From Propionivibrio dicarboxylicus (GTDB lineage: Bacteria > Pseudomonadota > Gammaproteobacteria > Burkholderiales > Rhodocyclaceae): a stretch of 49,329 bases of DNA. Shown here piece by piece: positions 35,088-44,788 of this stretch (positions are counted from its first letter, which is position 1; every line of letters starts with the position of its first letter). A program made the translations under genes and the position numbers. The notes under the pieces were generated by a model, which was not told where the DNA came from, did no database searches, and saw nothing but the letters and a program-made list of their open reading frames with translations. Where the stretch lies: positions 1-49,329 of the forward strand of contig CAMDMZ010000035.1 in the NCBI GenBank assembly GCA_945902805.1. Reading direction: 5' to 3'.

Positions 35088-36539
35088 GTGAGCGATGTCC
35101 AAAGCACTTACGCTGTCGTCCATCTGGGGATTTCTGCCCCGGATTCTCATACCTTGCCCGTCCTGGTTGAACTCGACGACCCCGAACATCCGACTATTTC
35201 GTTTAGCGTGGCGAAGTTTGCCCGCTACCTGCAGCGGGAGGGCCTTTCCAGTTACGAGAAAATCCAGAAGATGGTGGGCTCGGTAGGCAAACTTCGGGAC
35301 TTCTATGTCCTTGTGCGCCGAGCAGAGATGGTACCGGCTGGCGGCTTCAAGTCACTGATCGAAGACTTCTTGTTTGCTTACGATCGGGGGACGGAACTGG
35401 GGTGGCGGCCCGCAAGCAATCAAGAATACTTGAGTACGCGAGCGGCTGTCATTGAGTACCTGAAGTTCGTATACGACAATTCCGCCACGACATGGCCCGA
35501 ACGTGAGTTACGTTTTATCGCTGACTGCCGAGCCTCCTGGCAAAGCGCAGAACATGCGGAAAAAAGCCTGCTGTTTCATACCAAGAAGCGCGACCGCAAG
35601 AAATCTAACGGGCGCAAGCGCAATTACAAGGGGCTGCGTCACTTCAAGCCATTTCCTCCGCACTTGGTGGTACCGCTCATAGAGAATACCAAGAATGTCC
35701 GCGACAAGCTGCTATTTACCCTCATGGCGTACGGTGGACGCCGGCTCTCGGAAATGCTGCATATGTTTGTCAGCGATATTGAAACAAGAAACGACAAGTT
35801 GAGCGTCAAACTCCGACATCCCGACAGATCACCAATGGTGTGGATGAATCTTGCTGGCAAGCGCGTGAAGGGTACGCGTGGTGAATACCTTAAGACGATA
35901 TTTGGCGTTCTACCTCGTACCGAGCATGGCGCCAAGCCGAGTGCAGTCGGATGGAAAGGGGTGAAATTCGACGACGAGGCGACAATGGTCTCCGACTTGT
36001 ATTTCATCCGCGAAGTCGAGCGCTACCTTTTGCATCTCCATCGCCAGTACCTGTATGACGTTCGTGCGAGCGTACCGAGATTGCAGCATCCGTACTACTT
36101 CGTGTCGGCTGACGGGAGTCCGCTCAAGATCCAAGCCGTCGAGAAGCAATTCGAACTCGCATGCAGACGGTTGGAGAAGAAGTACGGCATCTCGCTTGAA
36201 GGCTATTCTCCGCACTCATTGCGGCACTATTACGGGTTCTACTGCGCAGACGTGCTCAAGGAGAACCTGTTGATGATCCAAAAGTGGATGGGCCACATGC
36301 AACCATCCTCTACAGCTATTTACGCCCACATTTCGCCGGAGACCGCGCACGCCGAGTTGGTACATGCGGAGATGCGCGCCAAGGTAGAGGAGCGCATCTA
36401 CCTTCCTCCCGCTGAACGAGAGGCAGTCGCGAGAAAATTTGCCGAGCACGGTATTGATCCAATACCGGAAGCTTGGCGGTTGGGCTCGACGATACATGGA
36501 GTGTTGGATATCACTAAGATGAGGAGACCAATACGGTGA
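35088..36539 (+). CDS. gmtY: Tyrosine recombinase, GmtY-like
   Basis: A 483-residue site-specific recombinase. The catalytic pattern is visible: Arg in AYGGRRLSEML (218/219), HSLRHYYGF (His376, Arg379), GHMQPSSTAIYAH (His403) and the likely nucleophile Tyr412. The N-terminal part is a SAM-like core-binding domain. Size and the two following genes agree with the gamma-mobile-trio, in which GmtY, GmtZ and GmtX move islands that carry defence and effector genes. It starts with GTG and its stop overlaps the next start by GTGA. The GMT assignment is from gene order, size and motifs; a generic three-recombinase element is the alternative. Confidence 0.7.
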   Translation: MSDVQSTYAVVHLGISAPDSHTLPVLVELDDPEHPTISFSVAKFARYLQREGLSSYEKIQKMVGSVGKLRDFYVLVRRAEMVPAGGFKSLIEDFLFAYDRGTELGWRPASNQEYLSTRAAVIEYLKFVYDNSATTWPERELRFIADCRASWQSAEHAEKSLLFHTKKRDRKKSNGRKRNYKGLRHFKPFPPHLVVPLIENTKNVRDKLLFTLMAYGGRRLSEMLHMFVSDIETRNDKLSVKLRHPDRSPMVWMNLAGKRVKGTRGEYLKTIFGVLPRTEHGAKPSAVGWKGVKFDDEATMVSDLYFIREVERYLLHLHRQYLYDVRASVPRLQHPYYFVSADGSPLKIQAVEKQFELACRRLEKKYGISLEGYSPHSLRHYYGFYCADVLKENLLMIQKWMGHMQPSSTAIYAHISPETAHAELVHAEMRAKVEERIYLPPAEREAVARKFAEHGIDPIPEAWRLGSTIHGVLDITKMRRPIR

Positions 36540-39500
36540 AGTTCAAATACCTTGGAAAGCAAGAACCGGAAAAATTTCTTTCGCCGAGTGCCTTCGCAAC
36601 CCCGGTTCTGCTGAATACGGAGAAACTAAAGTTTGCTCTGATCGCAGAGCCATCACTGGCTGAAATCAGGAGCACCATCGAGGAGTACGGAAACCTACGC
36701 CGCGAAGCGCGATGGAACGAGTTGATGGAATTGCCAATTTCACCGAATGGTCAAAATGCGCCATCATCGTTCATTACGCTCTTCATGAAGGCGGGAAGGT
36801 CACTTCGCTGGCTGACCACCGAGTCTTCCTTGAGGCTCGGACTAGGCGCGACGCTGATGGAGGTCATGAGCAAGGTTGCGACGCTTTCAATAGATGAGCA
36901 ACGCGAATTGGCGTCGTCGTTCAAGCCTAGCAACATCCCAGAGATGCTTGCCAATTACCATAGTCGCAAACACGATCAAACTGGCTACGGGTATTTCCTA
37001 TCAGTGCTCGACGACGCTGGTTCGGCATTTGAATTCTTTGGCAAGCTGATCGACTCCACGCTGGGCAACGTAGCCGATGATGATTATCGGCTTGGAACCC
37101 CGAAAATGGGCTTCCATCAGATGCGTGTGTTCGAGTTTCTCGGCATGGCAGTACAGCGGAAGTGGTTGCTGTTCCCCTTCGTCCACAATAGCTCCGGGCA
37201 TAAAGAGCACTACATCTTGTTGCATGGGAAAAACGTTGGACGGTACTTCGATAAACCGTATCGGCCTGCAGAGTTGGCTCCGTTACTTGCGGCGATTGCC
37301 GAAATTCCGGTGCCAAAGTCGACTCACGGGCTCATGTTTCAACACCTTCGCAACTTGGTGGTTTGCTCTACCTTTAGGACACTTGAGCAATGCAGCCCGG
37401 AGCTATTTGAGCGTTGCCTAGCGCTGATTTCCGAAAGTAGCGCGCCGATGACTGTTCAGACGGGTGGTATGGCCCGCCGAACGTACAACATCATCATTAA
37501 GCTCCAGAATGCGCGCCTTGGTGCCGTAGCACTTCGTCAGGTGGTTGCTCCTACCAAGAAGATGTCCCTTGCCGAGTATTCGTCATTCCAAGACCTTCGC
37601 GACAAGGATTTAAAGTGGAACGCTTGGGCGGATGCCTTTGAAGCCTTTATCCGCGCTTCAACCGATACTCAGGGAACTTCGAAAAAGACGGTATGTCGTG
37701 CGTTTTTTGCCTTTCTGGCGACGCTAGAGGAGCCACCACTTCAGCCAGCGCTGGTGCTTCGGCATCACATAAACGACTTCACGGATACTGGTGGAACGTT
37801 CCGTAACTATCAGCGCCAACTCTCCGGGTCCGGAGAGATAGCCAATCGGAACCTTACCTTGCTGTCGCAGTTCTTCGACCTGGCAATCGAGCAAATGCGG
37901 GTACAGCACAAGGGAGCGCCAAAGGATACGCCGTGGTTCCAGAATCCGGTTGATATGAGATTTGACCGCTTTGCTACGATTTACAGAGCGGGGACACAGC
38001 GCAAAGCCATTGCTGCCGGGGTGATGGCAATGATGCGCAATATCCTCGTCGAGGGCGACTTTGCATGGCCCAAGGCAGCTAGAGGCAGGGACGACGCCGT
38101 GCATCTGGTCGATAGCAAGACGGGGAAGCTGGACTTCGTTTGGTGCCCGAGTGCCACGATTCTGCTCTACACCCTGCTTTCCTTACCTCTACGCGGACTG
38201 CAAGGCCGAATCCTGGACTCGGGCGAAGGGGATGCACAAATTTATGATGTCGGTCTTGGGCGCATGGTGCCAAATCCGAATCAGTTGCCCGTGGACGGCC
38301 GGTGCGATTCGCGCCGACGCGAAGGTGTTTTGCAAGTCATGGCTTCCGGCATGCTTGGTGTATCCGACATTGTTGGCTTGTGGGTCACAACAAACAAGAC
38401 TAGTGGCAAGGGGTACGCGATTCCATGGGTGAACGAGGAGCTACTTAAGTACCTGAGCTACCAGCGAGACTGGATAATGCAGTATGCGCACAATCCGCAG
38501 ATGCACGGGATCAGCGAGGCGCAAGGTCACCGAAATACGCCCGAGGAATGGCAAGAGCGTGAGGAGAAGTTCTATTGCCTGTTCCGGGACCCAAGCGCGG
38601 AGCGCTTGGCCGATCCCTCCCTACCGGTGTCAAAGCAAAAAATGCTGAGATTTTGGGGGCAGCTTTGCGTGGAAACCCAGAAGCGCATCAATGCAGTGGC
38701 AAAGAACCAAAGTGAGCGAATCACTTTGGTCACGCCTGGCACCGAGAATCGCCGCTATCCAACGGCGCTTTTTGACCTGCACACGCTGCGCGTTTCGGGA
38801 ATTACGGACCTACTCGACCGAGGCGTTCCTCTCAACATCGTAGCGGAGTATGTCGCTGGCCACGCAACCTACATCATGTCACTTTGGTACGACAAGCCTT
38901 CGCCGGGAATGGTGCGAGAGCACCTGCTCAGAGCTCGAGCCTCGGTGGGCGACGCCGATGGACCGCTCCCGAGTTTTTCCCAAGATGATCTTGAGGAGCT
39001 TCGCCCATTTCTAGTGACAAACCCCAAATACGAGGATATGTACACTGGTTTCGACGCATGGCAGGAGAACAAGGGGTTGGTGTTGTTTCGGCAATCTGGC
39101 ATTTGCCCGGGAGCGTCCTGTGATGAAGGCGGGCTAGATGACAGTGGAAGGGCTATCCCTGTTCCAGTAGGGGATCGCGGTCCTTCATGTCCCCAGTGCA
39201 GGTTTTGGCTCACCGGCCCGGCGTTCTTGCTCGGCCAGGCCATTGAGGGCAACCAGCTCATCTTCAAAATACGGAACAAGGTCGCTGGTCTTGCGGTCGT
39301 GAGAGACAAAATTATGGACGCCGAGGATGAGAACAACTACTCGCGGTCCGATTTGCTACGAGGACAGGCGGATGTCGAGGAGCGCCAGCTCAACGACATG
39401 CTCACCGAGTGGTGGCACCGCATGCGCTTCTATGAGGCGTCTGTTCGCAAGCTTGACGATTACCGCGAAGCCCAAAAACAAAAAGCGGATGCGGACGGCA

Positions 39501-39955
39501 ACAACCAACAGGTGGTGCTGTTATCCAAGGCAACAGAAGAAGAGATTCGCTATGGTTTCACGAATTGCACAGAGCTGGAACTAAAGCACTTCCTATCGAG
39601 CTGCGCAGAGGTTCTACCCGAATTCATCGCCGGGGACGCTCCGGCAAAGCAAGATATTGAACTGGCGGTGGGCAAGTTCATGGCTATGAATGACGAGCGC
39701 GACCTGACACATCTGTTCTTCAAGCTTGGGGACAACGAGCGTCTTACCGCAGCAAATCTGATCGTCGAGCTGATGCTTCGTGCTTTGGATCCACAGAAGG
39801 CAAGCGACCTCCTTGACGGCAATATGCAGTTGGCCGCAGTGCCGGAGCTTCGGCAGGAGATCACCAGGATGTTGACGCATAGCCAAAGCAAGGCATTCAC
39901 CTTGGGAATGAATGAACAAGCGCATGACTTTGTCCAGATTGGAGCCTCGTCGTGA
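36536..39955 (+). CDS. gmtZ: Large integrase, GmtZ-like (VPA1269 family)
   Basis: A 1139-residue protein with a tyrosine-recombinase-like module in the middle: Arg553 in LSLPLRGLQGR, HTLRVSG (His749, Arg752), AGHATYIMSLWY (His776, candidate Tyr785). A cysteine set after it (GICPGASCDEGG and PSCPQCRFW) looks like a zinc site. Long N- and C-terminal extensions have no recognised domain. GAGGAG precedes the GTG start. It is coupled on both sides by GTGA overlaps. Very large recombinase-like proteins second in a trio are the hallmark of gamma-mobile-trio islands. Confidence 0.7.
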   Translation: MKFKYLGKQEPEKFLSPSAFATPVLLNTEKLKFALIAEPSLAEIRSTIEEYGNLRREARWNELMELPISPNGQNAPSSFITLFMKAGRSLRWLTTESSLRLGLGATLMEVMSKVATLSIDEQRELASSFKPSNIPEMLANYHSRKHDQTGYGYFLSVLDDAGSAFEFFGKLIDSTLGNVADDDYRLGTPKMGFHQMRVFEFLGMAVQRKWLLFPFVHNSSGHKEHYILLHGKNVGRYFDKPYRPAELAPLLAAIAEIPVPKSTHGLMFQHLRNLVVCSTFRTLEQCSPELFERCLALISESSAPMTVQTGGMARRTYNIIIKLQNARLGAVALRQVVAPTKKMSLAEYSSFQDLRDKDLKWNAWADAFEAFIRASTDTQGTSKKTVCRAFFAFLATLEEPPLQPALVLRHHINDFTDTGGTFRNYQRQLSGSGEIANRNLTLLSQFFDLAIEQMRVQHKGAPKDTPWFQNPVDMRFDRFATIYRAGTQRKAIAAGVMAMMRNILVEGDFAWPKAARGRDDAVHLVDSKTGKLDFVWCPSATILLYTLLSLPLRGLQGRILDSGEGDAQIYDVGLGRMVPNPNQLPVDGRCDSRRREGVLQVMASGMLGVSDIVGLWVTTNKTSGKGYAIPWVNEELLKYLSYQRDWIMQYAHNPQMHGISEAQGHRNTPEEWQEREEKFYCLFRDPSAERLADPSLPVSKQKMLRFWGQLCVETQKRINAVAKNQSERITLVTPGTENRRYPTALFDLHTLRVSGITDLLDRGVPLNIVAEYVAGHATYIMSLWYDKPSPGMVREHLLRARASVGDADGPLPSFSQDDLEELRPFLVTNPKYEDMYTGFDAWQENKGLVLFRQSGICPGASCDEGGLDDSGRAIPVPVGDRGPSCPQCRFWLTGPAFLLGQAIEGNQLIFKIRNKVAGLAVVRDKIMDAEDENNYSRSDLLRGQADVEERQLNDMLTEWWHRMRFYEASVRKLDDYREAQKQKADADGNNQQVVLLSKATEEEIRYGFTNCTELELKHFLSSCAEVLPEFIAGDAPAKQDIELAVGKFMAMNDERDLTHLFFKLGDNERLTAANLIVELMLRALDPQKASDLLDGNMQLAAVPELRQEITRMLTHSQSKAFTLGMNEQAHDFVQIGASS

Positions 39956-40671
39956 AATCTGCTGTGGAGCCATCGGCCGAACGCCGGGCATCCGATGTTC
40001 TCTTCGATGAGATCGTTGCGTCCCGCAATAGCAGTCGGAGAGAAAACATTCGCGCTATCAAGACCGTTTGCAATCAGATGGAACGCGACCGCGTGGCCAT
40101 CAGTGCGGCGGAGGTAACTCGAAGGTGCGGCGACAATGGCCCCGCGTATTCCACCGTAAGCAACAAGGGCTCGAAGCTTGGGGAATACATCAAGCTTCGA
40201 ATGACGGAGCAGAAGGCGGACTTGACGCCAATGCCACGTCGGGATCGGAGTCTGGCCGACGCGGTACTCGATCCGGTACTGGCGGCACAGATACGCGACA
40301 AGGAAGACTTCGCAAGGTGGGTCGGGAAGGAGAACAAAGGGCTTCGAAACCTGTTGAAGAATCTGTCGCCTGGTTTCGACATTGATGTCGCCCTAACGCG
40401 GGTAACCCAGGGGGCCGCGACGGCCTTGATAGAGACGAAGCCACCGACTGACTCCATTGACAACGAGGTTCGGGGTGTCCTTCTGCGCCTGATGGACCAC
40501 CTTTTTGGTGATCGCCATTACGAGATACTGCGCGGCCGACTGACAATCAACCGCAAAGGTATTCTGGGCGAACGGGAGCTAGCTGTGTACCGCAAAGCCA
40601 CCGGATTGTCCGACGACGAGTGGCTGCGACGGTACGGTAGTGACCAGGAGGAGTCCCATGGCAAGCACTAG
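39952..40671 (+). CDS. gmtX: GmtX-like third protein of the trio
   Basis: A 239-residue protein without enzyme motifs. The segment RRENIRAIKTVCNQ followed by ISAAEVTRRCGDNGPAYSTVSNK resembles a winged-helix DNA-binding start, and fits my recollection of GmtX (RRxENL and xNK pattern). GTG start overlaps the gmtZ stop. Its last bases overlap the next gene by 14 bases. Role in the trio is not known beyond a presumed DNA-binding accessory function. Confidence 0.6.
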   Translation: MKSAVEPSAERRASDVLFDEIVASRNSSRRENIRAIKTVCNQMERDRVAISAAEVTRRCGDNGPAYSTVSNKGSKLGEYIKLRMTEQKADLTPMPRRDRSLADAVLDPVLAAQIRDKEDFARWVGKENKGLRNLLKNLSPGFDIDVALTRVTQGAATALIETKPPTDSIDNEVRGVLLRLMDHLFGDRHYEILRGRLTINRKGILGERELAVYRKATGLSDDEWLRRYGSDQEESHGKH

Positions 40672-41230
40672 GCAGATCATCGATCTGGACAAACCGCTGC
40701 CCAACATCGAAATGGACGTGTCCGAGTCGGAGATAGACAAATGCGGGAGGCGTATTTTGACTACTAAAGGACTCAGCGGTCAGCAAATCGCTGCCACCAA
40801 CGTCCAGAAGTTCAATGAATGGGTCACCGCACGCGACTCTGTCAACGATTGGAAGGACTACATCCGCCAACGTAACCTCAACCGATCCGAGATTGCAAGG
40901 GAGTGCGGGTTCGCTCTTTCGGTATTTCGGCAAAATCCTGCAATTAAGAAGGCCATGGAGGTGCTGGAGGCGCGTCTCCGATCCGCCGGTACTCTTGGGG
41001 ACGTAAAAACCGCTGTTGGCGTCTCTAGCAAGGTCTCGGAAGCCGCGACAACCCAAGCCGTGGATCGCCGAATCATGGCAGCAAAAGGCAAGGCTGAGCA
41101 GAGAGTCAAGATGCTTGAGGAACAGAATGCCGCACTGAGGGCTGAGGTTCGTGATTTGCGCGATCAACTCGCCAAGTACCGTCATCTCGACGCACATCTT
41201 TGCAGCACCGGACGGCTCCTGCACGCGTGA
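40658..41230 (+). CDS. Coiled-coil protein of the island (VPA1267-like)
   Basis: A 190-residue protein. AGGAG before ATG 40658 sets the start. Residues about 50-105 look like a helix-turn-helix (NRSEIARECGFALSVF) and about 145-180 form a coiled coil (AEQRVKMLEEQNAALRAEVR), a common DNA-binding-plus-dimer layout. It is coupled to the helicase by a GTGA overlap. The VPA1267-family link is suggested by position after GmtX and is tentative. Confidence 0.5.
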   Translation: MASTRQIIDLDKPLPNIEMDVSESEIDKCGRRILTTKGLSGQQIAATNVQKFNEWVTARDSVNDWKDYIRQRNLNRSEIARECGFALSVFRQNPAIKKAMEVLEARLRSAGTLGDVKTAVGVSSKVSEAATTQAVDRRIMAAKGKAEQRVKMLEEQNAALRAEVRDLRDQLAKYRHLDAHLCSTGRLLHA

Positions 41231-43455
41231 GCGATCTGTCCGTCCAAATCCGCATTACTTCCGTTCGCAGTCGTGGTAAGTTCGGTGGCGTGATCTTTGC
41301 TGGGCGAACTGATGACGGGGAACAGTACGTGGCCGTCTGTGACCACACACTGATTCCGGATTCGAGCCTCGTCGACAAGGGGCAGCAATGGACGGTGCGG
41401 GGTGAGCCAACGCTGCGTGAGCTGGTGGCCAGCAACGGGTTCAAGATCAAGGAAACGCAGATCGCTGCTGCGGAGGCTGAGCTGCTTCGCCCCTCCGGGC
41501 GCAACATAATCGCGTGGATTGCCGAGTGTCCCGACTGCACGGGCATCGGCCAGGTCAAGGCCACAAAGCTCTACGACCGTTTTGGCCCTGCCCTGATCGA
41601 CTATATCGAAAGCAAGAACTTCACCGCCCTGGCCGAAATCATCAGCGAGGATGCTGCTAAGCCGCTCTGCTCTGCCTTCGCCAAGCACCAGGTAGCCAAC
41701 ACCCTCCTTTGGCTGGATAGGGTGGGCATCCATCGTCAGATCGGAAAAAAGGTCACGGACTTCTACAAGTACGACGCGCAGACCCGGATCGAAGCCAATC
41801 CCTACGTCCTGATCTCGTTCGAGGCCAACTGGAAAGCCGTCGATGAACTGGCGCGCATTCGCTTCAGTATCAAAGCGGACGATCCGCGCCGCTTAGAAGC
41901 GGCTATTGAGGAGGCCCTGTACCGGGGGATGGAAAGCGGCCACACCTGCTTGCCGGCTGGTGACGTCAAGAGTCGGCTGGTGACGCTACTGGGTTCATCG
42001 TCACTTGGCGCAATAGCGCTCGCGGCGGGCGGAGGCACCCCCCAGTACCGCCAGATCGCCGGCATGTACCAACCTACCGGTACCCATCTGATTGAAAGCT
42101 ATCTCGCCACGCGTCTGCATGCCATGGCGGTCGGCGAGGACGAGGGGGGGCAGACTGTTCTCTTCGGGCAGATTGGGGGCGATCTGGGCATTGTGGATTC
42201 GGTTCTTGATGCCCACGAGCGGTCTCACGGCATTCATCTGGCTGAAGAACAAAGATCGGCGGTAAAGTGCAGCGCAGGAACACACCTTAGCCTAATCCTG
42301 GGCGGAGCAGGCACGGGCAAGACAACCGTTCTCAGATCACTCTACCAAGTGCTGGAAGAGTTGCAGCCAGGTGTATCGATCTATCAACTTGCGCCAACCG
42401 GGCGGGCCACGCAGCGCATGGCCGAGGCGACCGGCCGCGGAAGTATGACCATTTCCGGTTTCCTTATCAAGATCGAGTCCAGCGGCATTGCAATAGGGTC
42501 GGTCATCGTGGTCGATGAAATGTCGATGGTTGATGTGATCCTGATGTACCGGCTGCTGCGGCACATCCCCGCCGGGGTACGCCTCATTCTGGTCGGCGAC
42601 CCATCACAGTTGCCACCAATTGGCCCTGGCCTGGTGCTTCATGCCTTGGCCGGTCTTCCAGCGATCCAGCAGACTGAATTGAAGGTGGTCAAGCGCCAAA
42701 GCAGCACCAGCGGCATCCCCACGGTGGCTGCGGCGATTCGAAATCATCAGGTCCCATCCTGGGCAACGTATCTTGGAAAGCCGGACAGCGGCGTGTCGTT
42801 CATTACTTGTTCACCAACGGAAATTGAAGCCACGGTAGCAAGGGTATACGAAGAACTTGGCGGAAGAGGCCAGGATTTCAGCGTTCAGATACTTAGTATC
42901 ACCAACGCCGGTGTTGGTGGTGTGAAGAACCTCAATATAGCCCTACACAACCGTTACCGGCAGGCGGCCGAACCAATTTATTGTCATGATGTGGAATTCG
43001 GCATCGTTGGCGCTACGACGCTCGATAGAGTACCGTTGAAGGTAGGCGACTTAGTGATCTACACCAAGAACGACTACGCCCTTGGTCTGCGCAACGGCTC
43101 GCTTGGAAAGATCGTCGAGGCATTACTGGTGGGTGAGCTCGACGAACCGTGTTGCATAGTTGATTTCGAGGGTATCGAGTACCACCTGAACACGAAGCAG
43201 TTGAATGCGGTGAATCACGCATACGCCATAACGACGCACAAGGGGCAGGGCAGCCAGTTCAGCCGGGTCGTCATACCGATTAGGGAGTCACGGTTGCTAG
43301 ATCAGGCGCTGATCTACACGGCCGTGACACGTGGTGTCGATCAAGTGGTCCTAGTGGGGGACTTGGATGCCGCAATGAAGGCCATCAAAGTACCAGCTCG
43401 GGCTACGTTAAGGCACATAATGCTTCCTATGTTGCTTGAGATGGACGGAAAATGA
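41227..43455 (+). CDS. RecD2-like ATP-dependent DNA helicase
   Basis: A 742-residue superfamily 1B helicase. The N-terminal part has a beta-rich domain and a helix-hairpin-helix (CTGIGQVKATKLYDRFG). Walker A is GGAGTGKTT, motif II is VVDEMSMVD, motif III LVGDPSQLPPIGPG, and the C-terminal RecA fold ends with AYAITTHKGQGSQFSRVV and YTAVTRG. It would unwind DNA 5' to 3'. GTG 41227 is chosen for its overlap with the preceding TGA. As the last of five coupled genes it probably works in island excision, transfer or replication, but a defence role cannot be excluded. Confidence 0.8.
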   Translation: MSDLSVQIRITSVRSRGKFGGVIFAGRTDDGEQYVAVCDHTLIPDSSLVDKGQQWTVRGEPTLRELVASNGFKIKETQIAAAEAELLRPSGRNIIAWIAECPDCTGIGQVKATKLYDRFGPALIDYIESKNFTALAEIISEDAAKPLCSAFAKHQVANTLLWLDRVGIHRQIGKKVTDFYKYDAQTRIEANPYVLISFEANWKAVDELARIRFSIKADDPRRLEAAIEEALYRGMESGHTCLPAGDVKSRLVTLLGSSSLGAIALAAGGGTPQYRQIAGMYQPTGTHLIESYLATRLHAMAVGEDEGGQTVLFGQIGGDLGIVDSVLDAHERSHGIHLAEEQRSAVKCSAGTHLSLILGGAGTGKTTVLRSLYQVLEELQPGVSIYQLAPTGRATQRMAEATGRGSMTISGFLIKIESSGIAIGSVIVVDEMSMVDVILMYRLLRHIPAGVRLILVGDPSQLPPIGPGLVLHALAGLPAIQQTELKVVKRQSSTSGIPTVAAAIRNHQVPSWATYLGKPDSGVSFITCSPTEIEATVARVYEELGGRGQDFSVQILSITNAGVGGVKNLNIALHNRYRQAAEPIYCHDVEFGIVGATTLDRVPLKVGDLVIYTKNDYALGLRNGSLGKIVEALLVGELDEPCCIVDFEGIEYHLNTKQLNAVNHAYAITTHKGQGSQFSRVVIPIRESRLLDQALIYTAVTRGVDQVVLVGDLDAAMKAIKVPARATLRHIMLPMLLEMDGK

Positions 43456-43490
43456 GGATGGCTGTCATCAACCCATTGCCAGTTCTCAAA

Positions 43491-43524
43491 TGCGGTCAAA
43501 TTTGGCTGTAAGCCCTTGACCGCA
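43491..43524. terminator. Long hairpin after the helicase gene
   Basis: Outer arms TGCGGTCAA and TTGACCGCA (nine perfect pairs) with an inner GGCT-GTA-AGCC stem. It lies 36 bases after the helicase stop and has no T run. Could be a terminator, a cruciform site or part of a transfer origin. The rest of the 257-bp gap (43456-43712) holds no gene I can support. Confidence 0.5.
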
Positions 43525-43712
43525 GGAGGTCGCGCCGCTGTTCAGGATTCATTGAACCGCCTCCCCGCTCTTGCCCTTATTTGCCAGGGGGCTGGTTTTC
43601 GCCGAAACGCTGGTTGGGGGTTGGCGGTATGTGGTCCGTGCGTCCGATGGTGTGGTGGGGAGCAGCAGCGAGACTATTTCTTATCCCAATTAGCCCAACG
43701 AACGAAACCACC

Positions 43713-44750
43713 ATGAGTCGAAGTGACCGCCCCAAGAAAACACTGGCTCGCAAGCTACGTGACCTAGAGGATCATCTGCACTTTCTGAATGAGTCGTTGG
43801 CAAAGCTCGTTTCTGGCGACGAAGCATACCTAAAACCTTTGGCGGCGGAACTACGAGTGTTGGCCTGCAAGTCAAGTGGAACGGACGGGCTACTGTGGAG
43901 AATTCTCGATGAACTGAAGATACACGATGCGGTGCATGTGCATCTTGCCGGAAACCTGGACCGCGACCATCCTCTTGCCAAAGGTCTACAGTTCGTCTTT
44001 GCGCCTGTGTCCCTTGCTGGCTCTGGAGATCCACGATTACCCCCTGGGCAGTACTCCCTCAGGGGCATCATCAAGGACTGCGAAGCACTAGTGGTTTCGG
44101 GAACTGGCTATACACATGAAAACCTCATTCGAGCGGTTGCCGAGCAAATGGGGTCGGCCCACGAAGACGACGGCGCCGCATCACATCTAATTGAACTGAG
44201 CGGGACTGTCGTATCAAACCGTCCCGCGCTAGTTACCATAATGGCATCCGACTCTGAGTTGATACTGGAGGTTGGAGAACGAGCGTTGTCGGCCGCCGCA
44301 GCAAGAGGCGATTTCGCAAGACAAACGCGCCCTGCAGTTTCGGTACTCAGCCAACGATCAGACCTTTCTGAGCGCAAGCAAAATACCGATTTCGAGAGTC
44401 CCCCGCCAGCGCTGCCAACTGAGGGGACTGTTATGTTCCCCGTCAATCATCCCCACACTGATTGGAGAACCAATTCGCATAGCTACGATTTTGGATTATT
44501 CTCTCAAGGACCGTTGGAGGTAAGGGTAGCAAAGTATCCCGATGGCACAATAGAGGTACTTATAAAGGGCCTCGGTGACTACATCGTCGGAACTCGCAAC
44601 GCCATACCCAATACTGACCAACCCGGTGTGATGATTGGATTCACCTGGACTGCAAGCGAGGTAGTTTTCTATTTGTGTGGTGAGCGCGTTGGTAGCCACG
44701 CACTTCAAACTGGGGAAGGTATTGCGGGAACGGCTGGATTCAACTCGTGA
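43713..44750 (+). CDS. Protein of unknown function, island cargo
   Basis: A 345-residue protein that I do not recognise. The first 35 residues are basic and helical (KKTLARKLRDLEDHLHFLNES), followed by a mixed domain (about 45-210) with SGTGYTHENLIRAV, a low-complexity linker (about 225-265), and a beta-rich C-terminal part (PLEVRVAKYPDGTIEVLIKG, then GVMIGFTWTASEVVFYLCGER). No signal peptide or membrane segment. The ATG at 43713 starts a normal charged sequence; the open frame upstream looks non-coding and the ATG has no strong ribosome site. It faces the Cys-rich gene with a 38-bp gap. Confidence 0.5.
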   Translation: MSRSDRPKKTLARKLRDLEDHLHFLNESLAKLVSGDEAYLKPLAAELRVLACKSSGTDGLLWRILDELKIHDAVHVHLAGNLDRDHPLAKGLQFVFAPVSLAGSGDPRLPPGQYSLRGIIKDCEALVVSGTGYTHENLIRAVAEQMGSAHEDDGAASHLIELSGTVVSNRPALVTIMASDSELILEVGERALSAAAARGDFARQTRPAVSVLSQRSDLSERKQNTDFESPPPALPTEGTVMFPVNHPHTDWRTNSHSYDFGLFSQGPLEVRVAKYPDGTIEVLIKGLGDYIVGTRNAIPNTDQPGVMIGFTWTASEVVFYLCGERVGSHALQTGEGIAGTAGFNS

Positions 44751-44788
44751 CATGTAATGCCCCCCCAGCCTAACGTCGTTCAGCTCGG

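Noticed and set aside
43516-43716. Short open frame upstream of the unknown cargo gene
   Set aside because: No ribosome site, no recognisable sequence, and it overlaps the hairpin arm.
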